Shown here: in pieces, positions 1 through 7,767 of the stretch
How positions within the stretch are numbered: the first letter of the stretch is position 1
Layout of the letters: each line of letters begins with the position of its first letter
Source of the DNA: Streptomyces sp. NK15101
Lineage (GTDB): Bacteria; Actinomycetota; Actinomycetes; Streptomycetales; Streptomycetaceae
Reading direction: 5' to 3'
Assembly (NCBI RefSeq): GCF_020400725.1
Contig: NZ_JAINVG010000003.1
Location: 62,001-126,000, forward strand
Length of the DNA: 64,000 nt
Translations under genes and position numbers: made by a program
Notes under the pieces: generated by a model
Databases searched by the model: none
The model's input: only the letters and a program-made list of their open reading frames with translations
Told to the model about the DNA's origin: nothing

Positions 1-92
1 GCGACGCGGGCGCGGAAGTCGGCGGGCTCGTGGTCGTCGAGGTGCTCCCAGAGCGCGGCGACGCGGGTCTCCCAGTCGTGATCGTTCGTCAT
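1..92 (-). CDS. 5' end of a hypothetical protein (window-truncated)
   Basis: Only the first 30 codons lie in the window, starting at the ATG whose first base is 92 and running off the left edge. The visible peptide begins MTNDHDWETRVAALWEHLDD and continues as an acidic, helical segment. This opening resembles short Streptomyces proteins annotated as tetratricopeptide-repeat proteins, but that is from memory and rests on 30 residues. It is transcribed divergently from the GATase gene that follows. The function cannot be assigned from this fragment. Confidence 0.6.
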   Translation of the reverse strand, partial: MTNDHDWETRVAALWEHLDDHEPADFRARV

Positions 93-188
93 GCGGCCAC
101 CCTAGCCGGAGGTTCATTAGCGTCCGTGATGGAGAGTGCAGGAATCATCGTTGGACGTGAACGACGATCGCCGCCCAGCATGGTGGCC

Positions 189-923
189 ATGAACACGAAC
201 ACGCACGCCCCCCGGATCGCCCTGGTCGGCGACCGCTCCCCGCACGTCCGCTCCCACGTCCGGATCCCGGTCCTCCTGGACGCCCTCGCCGAGCGGGACG
301 GGCTCGCGCTCGACGCGTACTGGATCCCCACGGGCGACGCGGAGGCCCCCGGCGCCGTGAAGGGCTTCGACGCGGTGTGGGTGCTGCCGGGCAGCCCGTA
401 CGCGAGCGAGGCGGGGGCTCTCGCGGCGATCCGTACGGCCCGCGAGGACGGCATCCCCTTCCTCGGCACCTGCGCCGGCTTCCAGCACGCCCTGATCGAG
501 TACGCGCGGGACGTCTGCGGCCTGGAGCGGGCGGCGCACGCCGAGAACGACCCGGCGGCCGATCCGGGCGACCTGCTGATCGCACCGCTCGCCTGCTCGC
601 TGGTGGGCCACGAGGGCGTCGTACGGATCACCCCCGGCTCGCTCGCCGAGAAGGCGCTCGGCGCGGAGCGGACGACGGAGCGGTACCACTGCAACTACGG
701 CCCGGACAGCCGCCACCTGGACACCCTGCGGGCGCACGGCCTGCGCTTCACCGGCGCGGACGAGGAGGGCGGCATCCGCATCGCCGAACTCCCCTCGCAC
801 CCCTTCTTCCTGGCGACCCTCTTCCAGCCGGAACTGGCGGGCGACGGCACCGTTCCGCACCCGCTGGTCCGGGCGCTCGCGGTGGCGGCGGCGGAGCACG
901 CGTCGGCCGGATCCGCCGGCTGA
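189..923 (+). CDS. CTP-synthase C-terminal-like class I glutamine amidotransferase domain protein
   Basis: The protein has about 244 residues and looks like a stand-alone class I glutamine amidotransferase fold related to the C-terminal half of CTP synthase. The nucleophile elbow is seen as FLGTCAGFQHALIEYARDV, and a late His-Pro-Phe-Phe followed by LFQPEL matches the catalytic His/Glu region of the fold. There is no synthetase domain. The frame stays open upstream to about position 30, but that part lies antisense to the preceding gene, so I start at ATG 189; ATG 180 is in frame and equally possible, with no clear ribosome-binding site for either. The substrate is unknown; a partner synthetase elsewhere or a degenerate role are both possible. 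Confidence 0.85.
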   Translation: MNTNTHAPRIALVGDRSPHVRSHVRIPVLLDALAERDGLALDAYWIPTGDAEAPGAVKGFDAVWVLPGSPYASEAGALAAIRTAREDGIPFLGTCAGFQHALIEYARDVCGLERAAHAENDPAADPGDLLIAPLACSLVGHEGVVRITPGSLAEKALGAERTTERYHCNYGPDSRHLDTLRAHGLRFTGADEEGGIRIAELPSHPFFLATLFQPELAGDGTVPHPLVRALAVAAAEHASAGSAG

Positions 924-980
924 GCGGAGTCGCGGGGGCCTCCGGCGCGGGCGAGGGGGCGGCGAGGGCCCGGTCGACGG

Positions 981-1499
981 TCAGAGGCGGGGCAGGTGCC
1001 CGTCCACCAGGACGCGCAGCCGATCCGCCTCCTCCGGGGAGCGCAGTCCGCGCAGCGGCAGCACCTCGGCGAGCAGGATGTTCGGGTCGCGGCTGAGCAG
1101 CACCAGGTGGTCGCGGGTCTCGCGGTAGCCGCGGAAGACCGACCAGCGCTGGAGCAGCGACACGTGGGCGGTCTCCATCTCGATCCCGGTCTCGCTCACC
1201 GAGGCGCGGTACTCGCCCTGCCACTCGACCGTGCGCAGCGCGTGGTTGGCCTGGAAGTGGGGCATCGCCCAGATGAGGCCGGCGAGGAGGAGGAAGAGCC
1301 CGGTCGAGACCGTGACGGTCGCCTGTGCGATCGCCGCGAGCACGGCGAAGCCCCCGAAGAGCAGGACGAACGCCCAGCGCAGGATGTGGAGCCGCCGCAG
1401 CCGCTCCCGTACGAGGACGGCCGTGAGGAGGTCGGCCCGCGTCGGCCGGAAGACCAGCCCGACCGTGCCCCGCGTCGCGTCCTGGCTTCCGCTGCTCAT
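981..1499 (-). CDS. YcxB-like membrane protein
   Basis: A 172-residue protein with a Thr/Arg-rich N terminus, two adjacent hydrophobic segments (about residues 40-80, around WAFVLLFGGFAVLAAIA and GLFLLLAGLIWAM) and a soluble C-terminal domain ending in RLRVLVDGHLPRL. This architecture, with W-x-G-EY-x-ASVSETGIEM after the second membrane segment, fits the YcxB-like family of unknown function. I start at ATG 1499; an in-frame ATG two codons upstream (1505) is also possible. No Shine-Dalgarno is obvious, so the mRNA may be leaderless. It is divergent from the secreted nuclease gene. Confidence 0.75.
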   Translation of the reverse strand: MSSGSQDATRGTVGLVFRPTRADLLTAVLVRERLRRLHILRWAFVLLFGGFAVLAAIAQATVTVSTGLFLLLAGLIWAMPHFQANHALRTVEWQGEYRASVSETGIEMETAHVSLLQRWSVFRGYRETRDHLVLLSRDPNILLAEVLPLRGLRSPEEADRLRVLVDGHLPRL

Positions 1500-1597
1500 G
1501 ACCATGACAGAGGAGCGTACTGCCGACCCGCCCGGCCGGCCGGACCGGGGTCGTGCCACGATGCGCCTTTGCCCACCGATCATGAAAGGGGCTGTCG

Positions 1598-2581
1598 GTG
1601 CGCGCATCACTCAGAGCGCTGCTCGCCGCGCTGTTCTCCGTCGGACTGATGGCCGCGGCCGGCGTGCCCGCCCAGGCGGACGTCGTCGACAAGGAGACCG
1701 CTCCCAGGCCGCGCTTCATCACGTACAACGTGTGCGGCGCCTCCTCCACCTGCGAGGACCGGCCGACCAGCGCGGCGAAGACGGAGTGGCTCGACGCCGT
1801 CGTGCACGCCGTCGACTACTGGGAGACGGACCTCGTCATGCTCCAGGAGGTCTGTTACGAGCAGTGGAAGCTGCTCCGCGACCGCCTGGCGAACCGCTCC
1901 GGCACGAGGTACGACTCCGTCTGGGGCGCGGCGCTCCCGTCGGCGTCCGGCTGCGCCCGCTGGGACCCCGACCCCGACGACGGTGTCGCTCCCGACCTGC
2001 GCTTCGGCCTCGCGATCTTCGCGAAGGGCGGCCCCGGCACGTTCGACCTCTCCACCCGGACCGTCGACTTCCTACCGGAGCCCACGAACGCCGAGAACCG
2101 CATCCTGCTCTGCGCCAGGAGCACGGTGACGGGCCGCCCGGTCCGCGCCTGCAACACCCACATCGACTTCCACGCTGCCAACACCACGGCGCAGATCGCC
2201 GAGGTCGCCGAGATCACCCGCGCGCACGCCGCCGCGGGCGACCCGGTGGTCCTCGCCGGCGACTTCAACCAGGTGCCGAAGCACTCCGACCTGGACCCGC
2301 TGTACAACCACGGGGCCGGATCGACCGGTGTGTTCCAGGAGGTCGACGAGAACGACAAGGACCGCTTCACGGGCACGGACTGTCCGCAGACGGCGGACCG
2401 CTGCCGCAGCGGCGAGGACACCGTCACGACCACCTGCTCGGAGCACACCACGGCGAACAGGAAGATCGACTACATCTTCCTGAGCCACCACTGGTTCACG
2501 ACGGTACGGGGCGACGCCGTGGCCTGCGGCGGCATCGCCGATCACCACCTGCTGCGCGGCGCCGCCGCGTGGGAGAACTAG
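1598..2581 (+). CDS. Secreted endonuclease/exonuclease/phosphatase family protein
   Basis: A 327-residue protein with a Sec signal peptide (residues 1-28, MRASLRALLAALFSVGLMAA, cut after AQA) and an endonuclease/exonuclease/phosphatase fold. Metal and catalytic residues are visible: N44 in ITYNVCG, E84 in LQEVCYE, the GDFN motif near residue 227 and the DHH near the C terminus. Several cysteine pairs suggest disulfides, as expected for an extracellular enzyme. It is probably a secreted nuclease or phosphodiesterase; the substrate cannot be told. The GTG start has a good site (GAAAGGGG at 1584-1591). The TAG stop lies exactly at the left end of the 2579-2784 element, so insertion may have created the present C terminus. 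Confidence 0.88.
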   Translation: MRASLRALLAALFSVGLMAAAGVPAQADVVDKETAPRPRFITYNVCGASSTCEDRPTSAAKTEWLDAVVHAVDYWETDLVMLQEVCYEQWKLLRDRLANRSGTRYDSVWGAALPSASGCARWDPDPDDGVAPDLRFGLAIFAKGGPGTFDLSTRTVDFLPEPTNAENRILLCARSTVTGRPVRACNTHIDFHAANTTAQIAEVAEITRAHAAAGDPVVLAGDFNQVPKHSDLDPLYNHGAGSTGVFQEVDENDKDRFTGTDCPQTADRCRSGEDTVTTTCSEHTTANRKIDYIFLSHHWFTTVRGDAVACGGIADHHLLRGAAAWEN

Positions 2582-2784
2582 GGCCTGTCCAGCCATTCGC
2601 GTCGGATCAGGCCGGGGCGTCCGGTGCGTGCGATCGGCGTGCGGCCGGGACGCCCTCGGATGGGGTCTCCCCTGCTCGAACGAAGCCGAGAGCCCGGGGA
2701 AGGAGCCACTCGGGCGTTTCGGCCGTGCGGCGAGCGTGCGTGCCGGGCGGGCCGGACCCGACGGGAACGGTCGGACAGGCCCTA
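2579..2784. mobile_element. MITE-like palindromic-end element between convergent genes
   Basis: A 206-bp segment is bounded by perfect 12-bp inverted repeats, TAGGGCCTGTCC (2579-2590) and GGACAGGCCCTA (2773-2784). The outermost TA on each side could be a duplicated TA target. No transposase is encoded. The interior has a hairpin-prone stretch around 2662-2702 of the CTGCTCGAACGAAG type, which I recall as recurrent in Streptomyces intergenic DNA. Each end supplies a TAG stop codon: to the nuclease gene on the left and to the kinase gene on the right. The shape suggests a miniature element mobilised in trans by a TA-targeting transposase; this is inference. Confidence 0.6.
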
Positions 2785-3417
2785 CGACATCGCGACGACC
2801 AGGTGGGCGCGGTCGCGGCCCCGGACCACGAGGCGGGCGTTCGACTCGTCGGACTCCCTGACCCAGCGTTCGGCCCGGTCCCGGTCCTTGCCGAAGCGGA
2901 CGTGCCGCTCGACGAGCCGGGAGACGCGGCTGCGATCGTCCAGGTCCAGGTACCAGGCCTCGTCGAGGAGGGGGAGGACCGCCGCCCAGGGGCCCTCGTC
3001 GTGGAGGAGGTAGTTCCCCTCCGTCACGACCAGCGGGACTTCGGACGGTACGGGCACGGCCCCGGCGATCGGCTCCTCCAGGGAACGGTCGAAGGCGGGG
3101 GCGTACACGGTGACGCCGGGCTCGGGAGTGCGGAGCCGGGTGAGGAGCGCGGCGTACCCGGCGGCGTCGAAGGTGTCGGGCGCGCCCTTCCTGTCCGCCC
3201 GGCCGAGTCGCTCCAGCTCCGCCTGGGCGAGGTGGAAGCCGTCCATCGGGACGAGGACCGCCAGCCCGTCGAGGCGGGCGACGAGCCGCTCCGCGAGCGT
3301 CGACTTCCCGGCGCCCGGGGCACCCGCGAGGCCCAGGATCCGCCGGCTCCCGGGCACGGCGAGCCCCCGCGCCCGGGCGGCGAGCCGGTCGAACCCCTCT
3401 GCGTCCATGCCGGGCAT
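2782..3417 (-). CDS. Uridine-kinase-like nucleoside/nucleotide kinase family protein
   Basis: The protein has about 211 residues with a Walker A motif GAPGAGKST near residue 35, the MDGFHLAQ motif typical of the uridine kinase/phosphoribulokinase-like P-loop family, and VVTEGNYLLHD as the Walker B-like strand. It probably phosphorylates a small sugar, nucleoside or cofactor; the family (for example fructose or pantothenate-like kinases) is not specific enough to name the substrate. ATG 3417 is chosen because GGTG sits five bases upstream; ATG 3408 in frame is an alternative. It converges on the nuclease gene and its TAG stop falls in the right terminal repeat of the 2579-2784 element. Confidence 0.83.
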   Translation of the reverse strand: MPGMDAEGFDRLAARARGLAVPGSRRILGLAGAPGAGKSTLAERLVARLDGLAVLVPMDGFHLAQAELERLGRADRKGAPDTFDAAGYAALLTRLRTPEPGVTVYAPAFDRSLEEPIAGAVPVPSEVPLVVTEGNYLLHDEGPWAAVLPLLDEAWYLDLDDRSRVSRLVERHVRFGKDRDRAERWVRESDESNARLVVRGRDRAHLVVAMS

Positions 3418-3559
3418 TCTCGCACCGGGGGCGGGGCCGACCCTCTCCCCACCCTCCCCGGACCCTCGTTCCGACCCTCCGTCCCGCAAGGGTCATCCCC
3501 CGTCACGACGCGGGTCGACGCGGGTGGGTTCCCACCCTTCCGCGTATTACGTTGGGGAA

Positions 3560-3976
3560 ATGCCGTCCATCGCACTCGTCACCCTCGTCGTCCGCGAATA
3601 CGACGAGGCCATCGCCTTCTACACCGACGCCCTCGGCTTCGAGCTGGTCGAGGACACCGACCGCGGCGACGGGAGCCGCTGGGTCGTCGTCCGTCCGCGC
3701 GGCGCGGCCGGCGTCGGCGGCCTCGGCAACACCGGGCTGCTCCTCGCCCGCGCGAAGAACGAGGAGCAGGAGGCCTCGGTCGGCAACCAGACCGGCGGCC
3801 GGGTCGGCTTCTTCCTCCACACGGAGGACTTCGCCGGCGACCACGAGCGCATGTCGGCCGCCGGGGTGAAGTTCCTGGAGGAGCCGCGCCACGAGCCGTA
3901 CGGCTCGGTCGCCGTCTTCGAGGACCTCTACGGCAACCGCTGGGACCTCCTGCAGCCGGCGGACCCGGCCGCCTGA
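3560..3976 (+). CDS. VOC family (glyoxalase/bleomycin-resistance fold) protein
   Basis: A 138-residue single-domain vicinal oxygen chelate protein. It begins with the typical MPSIALVTLVVREYDEAIAF, has the TDALGFELVED turn, and ends with VFEDLYGNRWDLLQP, the second-half signature with an Asp/Asn-Trp-Asp/Glu pattern. Such proteins bind a metal or a small hydrophobic ligand; activity cannot be predicted. The start has a clear GGGGA five bases upstream (3554-3558). It stands alone between the kinase gene and the convergent DUF6232 gene. Confidence 0.85.
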   Translation: MPSIALVTLVVREYDEAIAFYTDALGFELVEDTDRGDGSRWVVVRPRGAAGVGGLGNTGLLLARAKNEEQEASVGNQTGGRVGFFLHTEDFAGDHERMSAAGVKFLEEPRHEPYGSVAVFEDLYGNRWDLLQPADPAA

Positions 3977-4017
3977 GGCCCGGCCGGCAGGGCCGCCAGC
4001 GGCAGGGTCCGTCGCGC

Positions 4018-4686
4018 TCAGTTGTTGCTGATCCCGGTGTGCCCCCGGCCGCCGCGGATGTTGACGACGGGACCGAAGTGGTTCGTGGTGGTGTGCTCCA
4101 CGACCGTGCGGAACTCCGCCGCCGGGTTGTCGATCGCGTTCACGATCTGGCCCGCGATGTGCCGCAGCTCGTCCACCGTCGGGAGGGTGACGGTCACCGT
4201 GTTGCCGCCGGCCGTGCCGATGGCGAGCACCGGTTTCGACATCCGGAACACGTCCTTGAGGGCGAACCCGACCACGACGAGCAGCAGGACGATCATCAGG
4301 GGGTTCCCGCTCTCCCCGATGCGTGCCTCGCCCCCGGTGAGGTAGTTGACTCCGGCGTAGAGCAAGACGGCGACGAAGGCCCACTTCAGGAGGCGGAGGA
4401 GGATCGCGCCCGCGTCGGGCTGGTCCTTGTAGGCCTCGACCGAGGTGATGTTGTGGAGCGGTACGGCCGCGGAGCCCACCCACAGCATCCGGCGCCGGAC
4501 CGCGAGCTCGAGGACGCGTCTCCGGCGGGACTTCGACACGAGGGGCGGCATCGGCGGTTCCGCGGGGGGCGGCGGAACGTGCCGGGGCGTCGCCCCTGTC
4601 GGCGGCGTCCTGTTCGGTGACCCGGTCGGCGGCCGGTCGGGTGACCCGGCCGGCGACTCGTCGGGCGGCGGCGCGGCAGTTCCCAT
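4018..4686 (-). CDS. DUF6232 family membrane protein
   Basis: A 222-residue protein with a Pro-rich, low-complexity N terminus (residues 1-50), then SKSRRRRVLELAVRRRMLWV, a segment GSAAVPLHNITSVEAYKDQP typical of DUF6232 proteins, and two hydrophobic stretches (around LLKWAFVAVLLYAGVNYL and NPLMIVLLLVVVGFALKDV). A soluble region VTLPTVDELRHIAGQIVNAI follows. Function is unknown; the fold is reminiscent of PH-like domains. Start ATG 4686 has GGGGGT six bases upstream; the open frame extends to 4737 without a better site. Confidence 0.8.
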   Translation of the reverse strand: MGTAAPPPDESPAGSPDRPPTGSPNRTPPTGATPRHVPPPPAEPPMPPLVSKSRRRRVLELAVRRRMLWVGSAAVPLHNITSVEAYKDQPDAGAILLRLLKWAFVAVLLYAGVNYLTGGEARIGESGNPLMIVLLLVVVGFALKDVFRMSKPVLAIGTAGGNTVTVTLPTVDELRHIAGQIVNAIDNPAAEFRTVVEHTTTNHFGPVVNIRGGRGHTGISNN

Positions 4687-4823
4687 GTGTACCCCCGTCT
4701 TCACGTCCGTCGTACCCGCCCATGGCGGGAGCACCATTAAGCACCCGAGGGGCCCCGCGGGGCAGGAGAGAAGCGGCCAAAAACCGGTGGCGCACGGCCT
4801 GTTCGCTTCCCTACGCTCCCGTC

Positions 4824-4847
4824 ACGGCGCACCGACCGGTGTGCCGT
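4824..4847. promoter_or_regulatory. Inverted repeat upstream of EF-G paralog
   Basis: Two 11-bp arms, ACGGCGCACCG (4824-4834) and CGGTGTGCCGT (4837-4847), match except for one position and are separated by two bases. The spacer is too short for a stable RNA loop without opening the stem, so a protein-binding DNA palindrome is as likely as a hairpin. It lies between the divergent DUF6232 gene and the small ORF that precedes the EF-G-like gene. Confidence 0.35.
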
Positions 4848-4877
4848 CGTGAGACGTCCGACCGAGGGGAGACGACC

Positions 4878-4958
4878 GTGCGTTGCCGTAGCGCCGCCGC
4901 CGTGTCGTCCTCCCGTGCCCGGTACGACGTGATCCTCGCCTCCTCCGCCGAGCGGTGA
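4878..4958 (+). CDS. Possible 26-residue leader peptide upstream of EF-G paralog
   Basis: A short ORF starts with GTG 4878, preceded by GAGGGGAG about seven bases upstream, and ends in TGA at 4956-4958. It encodes an Arg/Ser-rich peptide, MRCRSAAAVSSSRARYDVIL plus six residues. The stop codon lies inside the first arm of a set of alternative hairpins, and the next gene (about 107 bp on) encodes a translation GTPase, so ribosome progress through this ORF could control it. I know of no described family for the peptide; it could be fortuitous. Confidence 0.4.
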   Translation: MRCRSAAAVSSSRARYDVILASSAER

Positions 4959-4997
4959 CGGCTGCGCGCCCGTCATCGCCGCCCGTGACGCCGTCAC
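4952..4997 (+). promoter_or_regulatory. Mutually exclusive hairpins (attenuator-like)
   Basis: Four segments can pair in alternative ways. GCGGTGACG (4952-4960) pairs with CGTCATCGC (4971-4979) with one G-U. GTGAC (4985-4989) pairs with GTCAC (4993-4997). Alternatively CGTCAT (4971-4976) pairs with GTGACG (4985-4990), or GTGACGG (4955-4961) with CCGTCAC (4991-4997). The stop codon of the preceding small ORF is inside segment one. No U-tract follows, so translational control is more plausible than termination. Pairing was done by eye. Confidence 0.35.
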
Positions 4998-5065
4998 ACC
5001 CCTGACCGACGTCCGGGAATCGCGCTGCCCCGTTCTCCACGCAGCAGCGAAAGGCACGACACACC

Positions 5066-7075
5066 GTGCGTACCGACACCACCACCCGAAGCGTCCGCAA
5101 CCTCGGCATCCTCGCCCACGTCGACGCCGGCAAGACCACCGTCACCGAGCGGTTCCTGTACCTGACCGGCGCCACCCACAAGCGCGGCGAGGTCCACGAC
5201 GGCACGACCGTCACCGACTTCGACCCGCAGGAGCGGGACCGGGGCATCACGATCTTCGCCGCGGCCGTCAGCTGCGACTGGGCGGGCCACCGGATCAACC
5301 TGATCGACACGCCCGGTCACGTGGACTTCTCCGACGAGGTCGAGCGCTCGCTGCGCGTCCTCGACGGCGCCGTCGCCGTCTTCGACGCCGTCGCGGGCGT
5401 CGAACCGCAGAGCGAGACGGTGTGGCGCCAGGCCGACCGGCACGGCGTACCGCGCCTCGCGTTCGTCAACAAGCTGGACCGCGCGGGCGCGGAGCTCGAC
5501 GGCGCGGTCGAGTCGATCCGCACCCGCCTGGGCACCGTGCCGCTCCCCGTCCAGCTGCCCATCGGGCGCGAGGACGGCTTCACGGGCGTCGTGGACCTGG
5601 TCCGGATGCGGGCGTACGTGTGGGCCGACGGCACCGACGCCTTCGCCGACCTGCCGGTCCCCGACGAGCTCCGGGACGAGGCCGGGCGCCGCAGGCGGCA
5701 CCTGGAGGAGACGGTCGCGGAGCTGCACCCGGGCGCCCTGGAGGAGTTCTGCGAGCGGAACGCCCTCTCCGAGGACGTCCTCACGGGCGCCCTGCGCGAC
5801 CTGACCCTCTCCGGGGAGGCCGTGGTCGTGCTGTGCGGCTCGGCGTACCGCAACCGGGGCATCGAGCCGCTGCTCGACGCCGTCGTCGCGTACCTCCCGG
5901 CCCCGTCGGACATGCCGCCGGTGCGCGGCGAGGTCCCGGCGGACCCGGAGGCGCCGTTCACCGCGCTCGCCTTCAAGGTGAACGCGACGGCAACCGGCCG
6001 CATGACCTACCTCCGCGTCTACGCGGGCACGATCGGGAAGGGGGACACCGTGCTCGACACCACCGCCGGGCGTACGGAGCGGATCGCCCGCATCCTGCGC
6101 GTCCAGGCCGACCGGGCGACGGAGGTGGACACGGCGCGCGCCGGTGACATCGTCGCCGTCGTCGGGCCGAAGTCCGCCCGCGCCGGGGCGACGCTGTGCG
6201 CCCCGGACGCGCCGGTCGTCCTGGAACCGCCGACGACCGCCGACCCGGTGGTCTCGGTCGCCGTGGAGGCCCGCCGCGGCACGGACACGGGCCGGCTCGC
6301 GACGGCCCTCGCCCGGATGACGGAGGAGGACCCGTCGCTGGTGGTGCGGTCCGACCCGGAGACGGGCCAGACGGTCCTGTCCGGTCTCGGCGAGCTGCAC
6401 CTGGAGGTGGCGGTGGAGAAGCTGCGCCGCGACCGGGACCTCGAGGTCACGGTCGGCCGGCCGCAGGTCGCGTACCGGGAGACGGTGACGAAGGGCGTCA
6501 CGGATCTCCTCCACCGCCACGTCAAACAGGACGGCGGCGCGGGCCAGTTCGCCCACGTCGTCATCGACGTCGAACCGACCGAGGACGGAGAGGAGTTCGA
6601 GTTCCGCTCGACGGTCACGGGCGGCCGCGTCCCGCAGGAGTACGTCCGCGCGGTCGAGGCCGGCTGCCGGGACGCCCTCGTCGAGGGTCCCCTCGGCGGC
6701 CATCCGGTGACGGGCGTCCGGGTCACGCTCACGGACGGCGCCACGCATCCGAAGGACTCCTCGGAGATGGCGTTCCGCACGGCGGGCCGCTTCGCCCTGC
6801 GCGAGGCGCTCCGCGCGAGCGTGATGACCCTGCTCGAACCGGTGGCCGAGGTGACGGTCACCGTCCCCGCCGAGTCGGTCGGCTCGGTCCTCGGCGACCT
6901 CGCGGCCCGCCGGGGCCGGGTCACGGACTCGACGACCCGCTCCGGTACGGCGGTGGTGTCGGCGACGGTCCCGCTGGCCGAGCTCTTCGGCTACGCGTCC
7001 CGCCTCCGCGGCCGCACCCAGGGCCGGGGCACCTTCACCACCCGGCCGGCCGGGTACGAGGCCCTTCGGGGCTGA
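5066..7075 (+). CDS. Elongation factor G paralog (EF-G-like translational GTPase)
   Basis: A 669-residue GTPase with all translation-factor motifs: G1 AHVDAGKTT (17-25), switch I RGITI (59-63), G3 DTPGHVDF (81-88) and G4 NKLDRAG (135-141). The C-terminal half has the EF-G domain IV pattern [15 protein letters not shown] and later KDSSEMAF. It is slightly shorter than a housekeeping EF-G (about 700 residues) and is not next to rpsL/rpsG/tuf, so it is a second EF-G (fusB-like in S. coelicolor). Tet(M)/OtrA ribosome-protection proteins are related, but the [14 protein letters not shown] segment is EF-G type. Start GTG 5066 has a weak AAAGG upstream. A possible leader ORF and alternative hairpins precede it. 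Confidence 0.88.
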   Translation: MRTDTTTRSVRNLGILAHVDAGKTTVTERFLYLTGATHKRGEVHDGTTVTDFDPQERDRGITIFAAAVSCDWAGHRINLIDTPGHVDFSDEVERSLRVLDGAVAVFDAVAGVEPQSETVWRQADRHGVPRLAFVNKLDRAGAELDGAVESIRTRLGTVPLPVQLPIGREDGFTGVVDLVRMRAYVWADGTDAFADLPVPDELRDEAGRRRRHLEETVAELHPGALEEFCERNALSEDVLTGALRDLTLSGEAVVVLCGSAYRNRGIEPLLDAVVAYLPAPSDMPPVRGEVPADPEAPFTALAFKVNATATGRMTYLRVYAGTIGKGDTVLDTTAGRTERIARILRVQADRATEVDTARAGDIVAVVGPKSARAGATLCAPDAPVVLEPPTTADPVVSVAVEARRGTDTGRLATALARMTEEDPSLVVRSDPETGQTVLSGLGELHLEVAVEKLRRDRDLEVTVGRPQVAYRETVTKGVTDLLHRHVKQDGGAGQFAHVVIDVEPTEDGEEFEFRSTVTGGRVPQEYVRAVEAGCRDALVEGPLGGHPVTGVRVTLTDGATHPKDSSEMAFRTAGRFALREALRASVMTLLEPVAEVTVTVPAESVGSVLGDLAARRGRVTDSTTRSGTAVVSATVPLAELFGYASRLRGRTQGRGTFTTRPAGYEALRG

Positions 7076-7141
7076 GGTCGGGCCCGGCCCGCACGGTCTT
7101 CCCGGCCGGTGCGCGGTCGGGCACCGCCCGCCGTGAGGCGA

Positions 7142-7185
7142 GCGCCTCGACGAGGAACGGGCCCCGCCCTCCCTCGTCGAGGCGC
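7142..7185. terminator. Bidirectional terminator hairpin
   Basis: A perfect 14-bp inverted repeat, GCGCCTCGACGAGG (7142-7155) and its complement (7172-7185), with a 16-base loop lies between the convergent EF-G paralog and the secreted 156-residue protein gene. There is no U-run, which is usual for Streptomyces terminators. Confidence 0.75.
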
Positions 7186-7225
7186 CCCGGAACCACGGGC
7201 GCCGGCCCGCGGCGGGTGGTGGGGG

Positions 7226-7696
7226 TCAGCGCATGACGGACGAGAAGCTGTCCAGCTGGATCCAGGTGACCTTGTTCGTCGACTGGGGGCCGAGGACGTT
7301 GACGGTGCCGGCCGTGTTGGCCTCGATGCGCAGGGAGTTGACGCCCTGGCTGTTGTTGCGGGGGCAGACGCCGCGGGTCAGCTTGGGCGGACGGATCGAG
7401 GGGTCCAGCGTGCCGAGCGGGCCGTCGGCGATGAACGAGCAGGTGACCAGGCCGCGCAGCTGGAGGAACTCCGTGCCCGCGAGGCGGATCACGCGCGCCT
7501 CGGCCGGTGAGAGGGGGTCGTTCTGCACGCCCGCCGCCAGGGTGATCGGCGTCCAGTCGACGACGGTCTGGCAGCCGTCCACCGGGTCGACGGCGGCGGC
7601 GGGGGTGGCGGTCAGCAGCGGGGCGCCGACGGCGACGGTGGGGGCGGCCAGGGCCGCGGCGAGCAGGGAGCGGCGGCTGGTCGTGCGCTGGGTCAT
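7226..7696 (-). CDS. Secreted protein homologous to the C-terminal domain of its neighbour
   Basis: A 156-residue protein with a twin-arginine-like signal (TSRRSLLAAALAAPTVAVGA, cut near ATPAAA). The mature part (about 115 residues) aligns by eye along its length with the C-terminal domain of the next gene upstream: DWTPITLAAGVQ, AEARVIRLAGTEFLQLRG, PRNNSQGVNSLRIEANTAG and the end TWIQLDSFSSVMR match DWEDLALEPGV, RLIALAGTTYLQLRG, PRNNNTG..CRVEANIAG and TWIDLDGFSVAWR. Start ATG 7696 has GGAGG seven bases upstream. It is 71 bp downstream of that gene, so co-transcription is likely. The function is unknown; a beta-sandwich receptor- or surface-binding module is plausible. Confidence 0.75.
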   Translation of the reverse strand: MTQRTTSRRSLLAAALAAPTVAVGAPLLTATPAAAVDPVDGCQTVVDWTPITLAAGVQNDPLSPAEARVIRLAGTEFLQLRGLVTCSFIADGPLGTLDPSIRPPKLTRGVCPRNNSQGVNSLRIEANTAGTVNVLGPQSTNKVTWIQLDSFSSVMR

Positions 7697-7767
7697 GGTC
7701 GATCCTCCGGATCGGGCGGGGCGGGCGGGGCGGGCGGTCTGGTGCGTGGCGGCGGCCGGGCGGTGGT

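Noticed and set aside
2072-3496. 474-codon minus-strand frame across the nuclease/kinase junction
   Set aside because: Arg/Pro-rich composition, overlaps two real genes and spans the repeat element; a GC-bias artefact.
5066-7075. Tetracycline-resistance ribosomal protection protein
   Set aside because: The GTPase domain and domain IV motifs are EF-G-like rather than Tet(M)/OtrA-like, although they are related folds.
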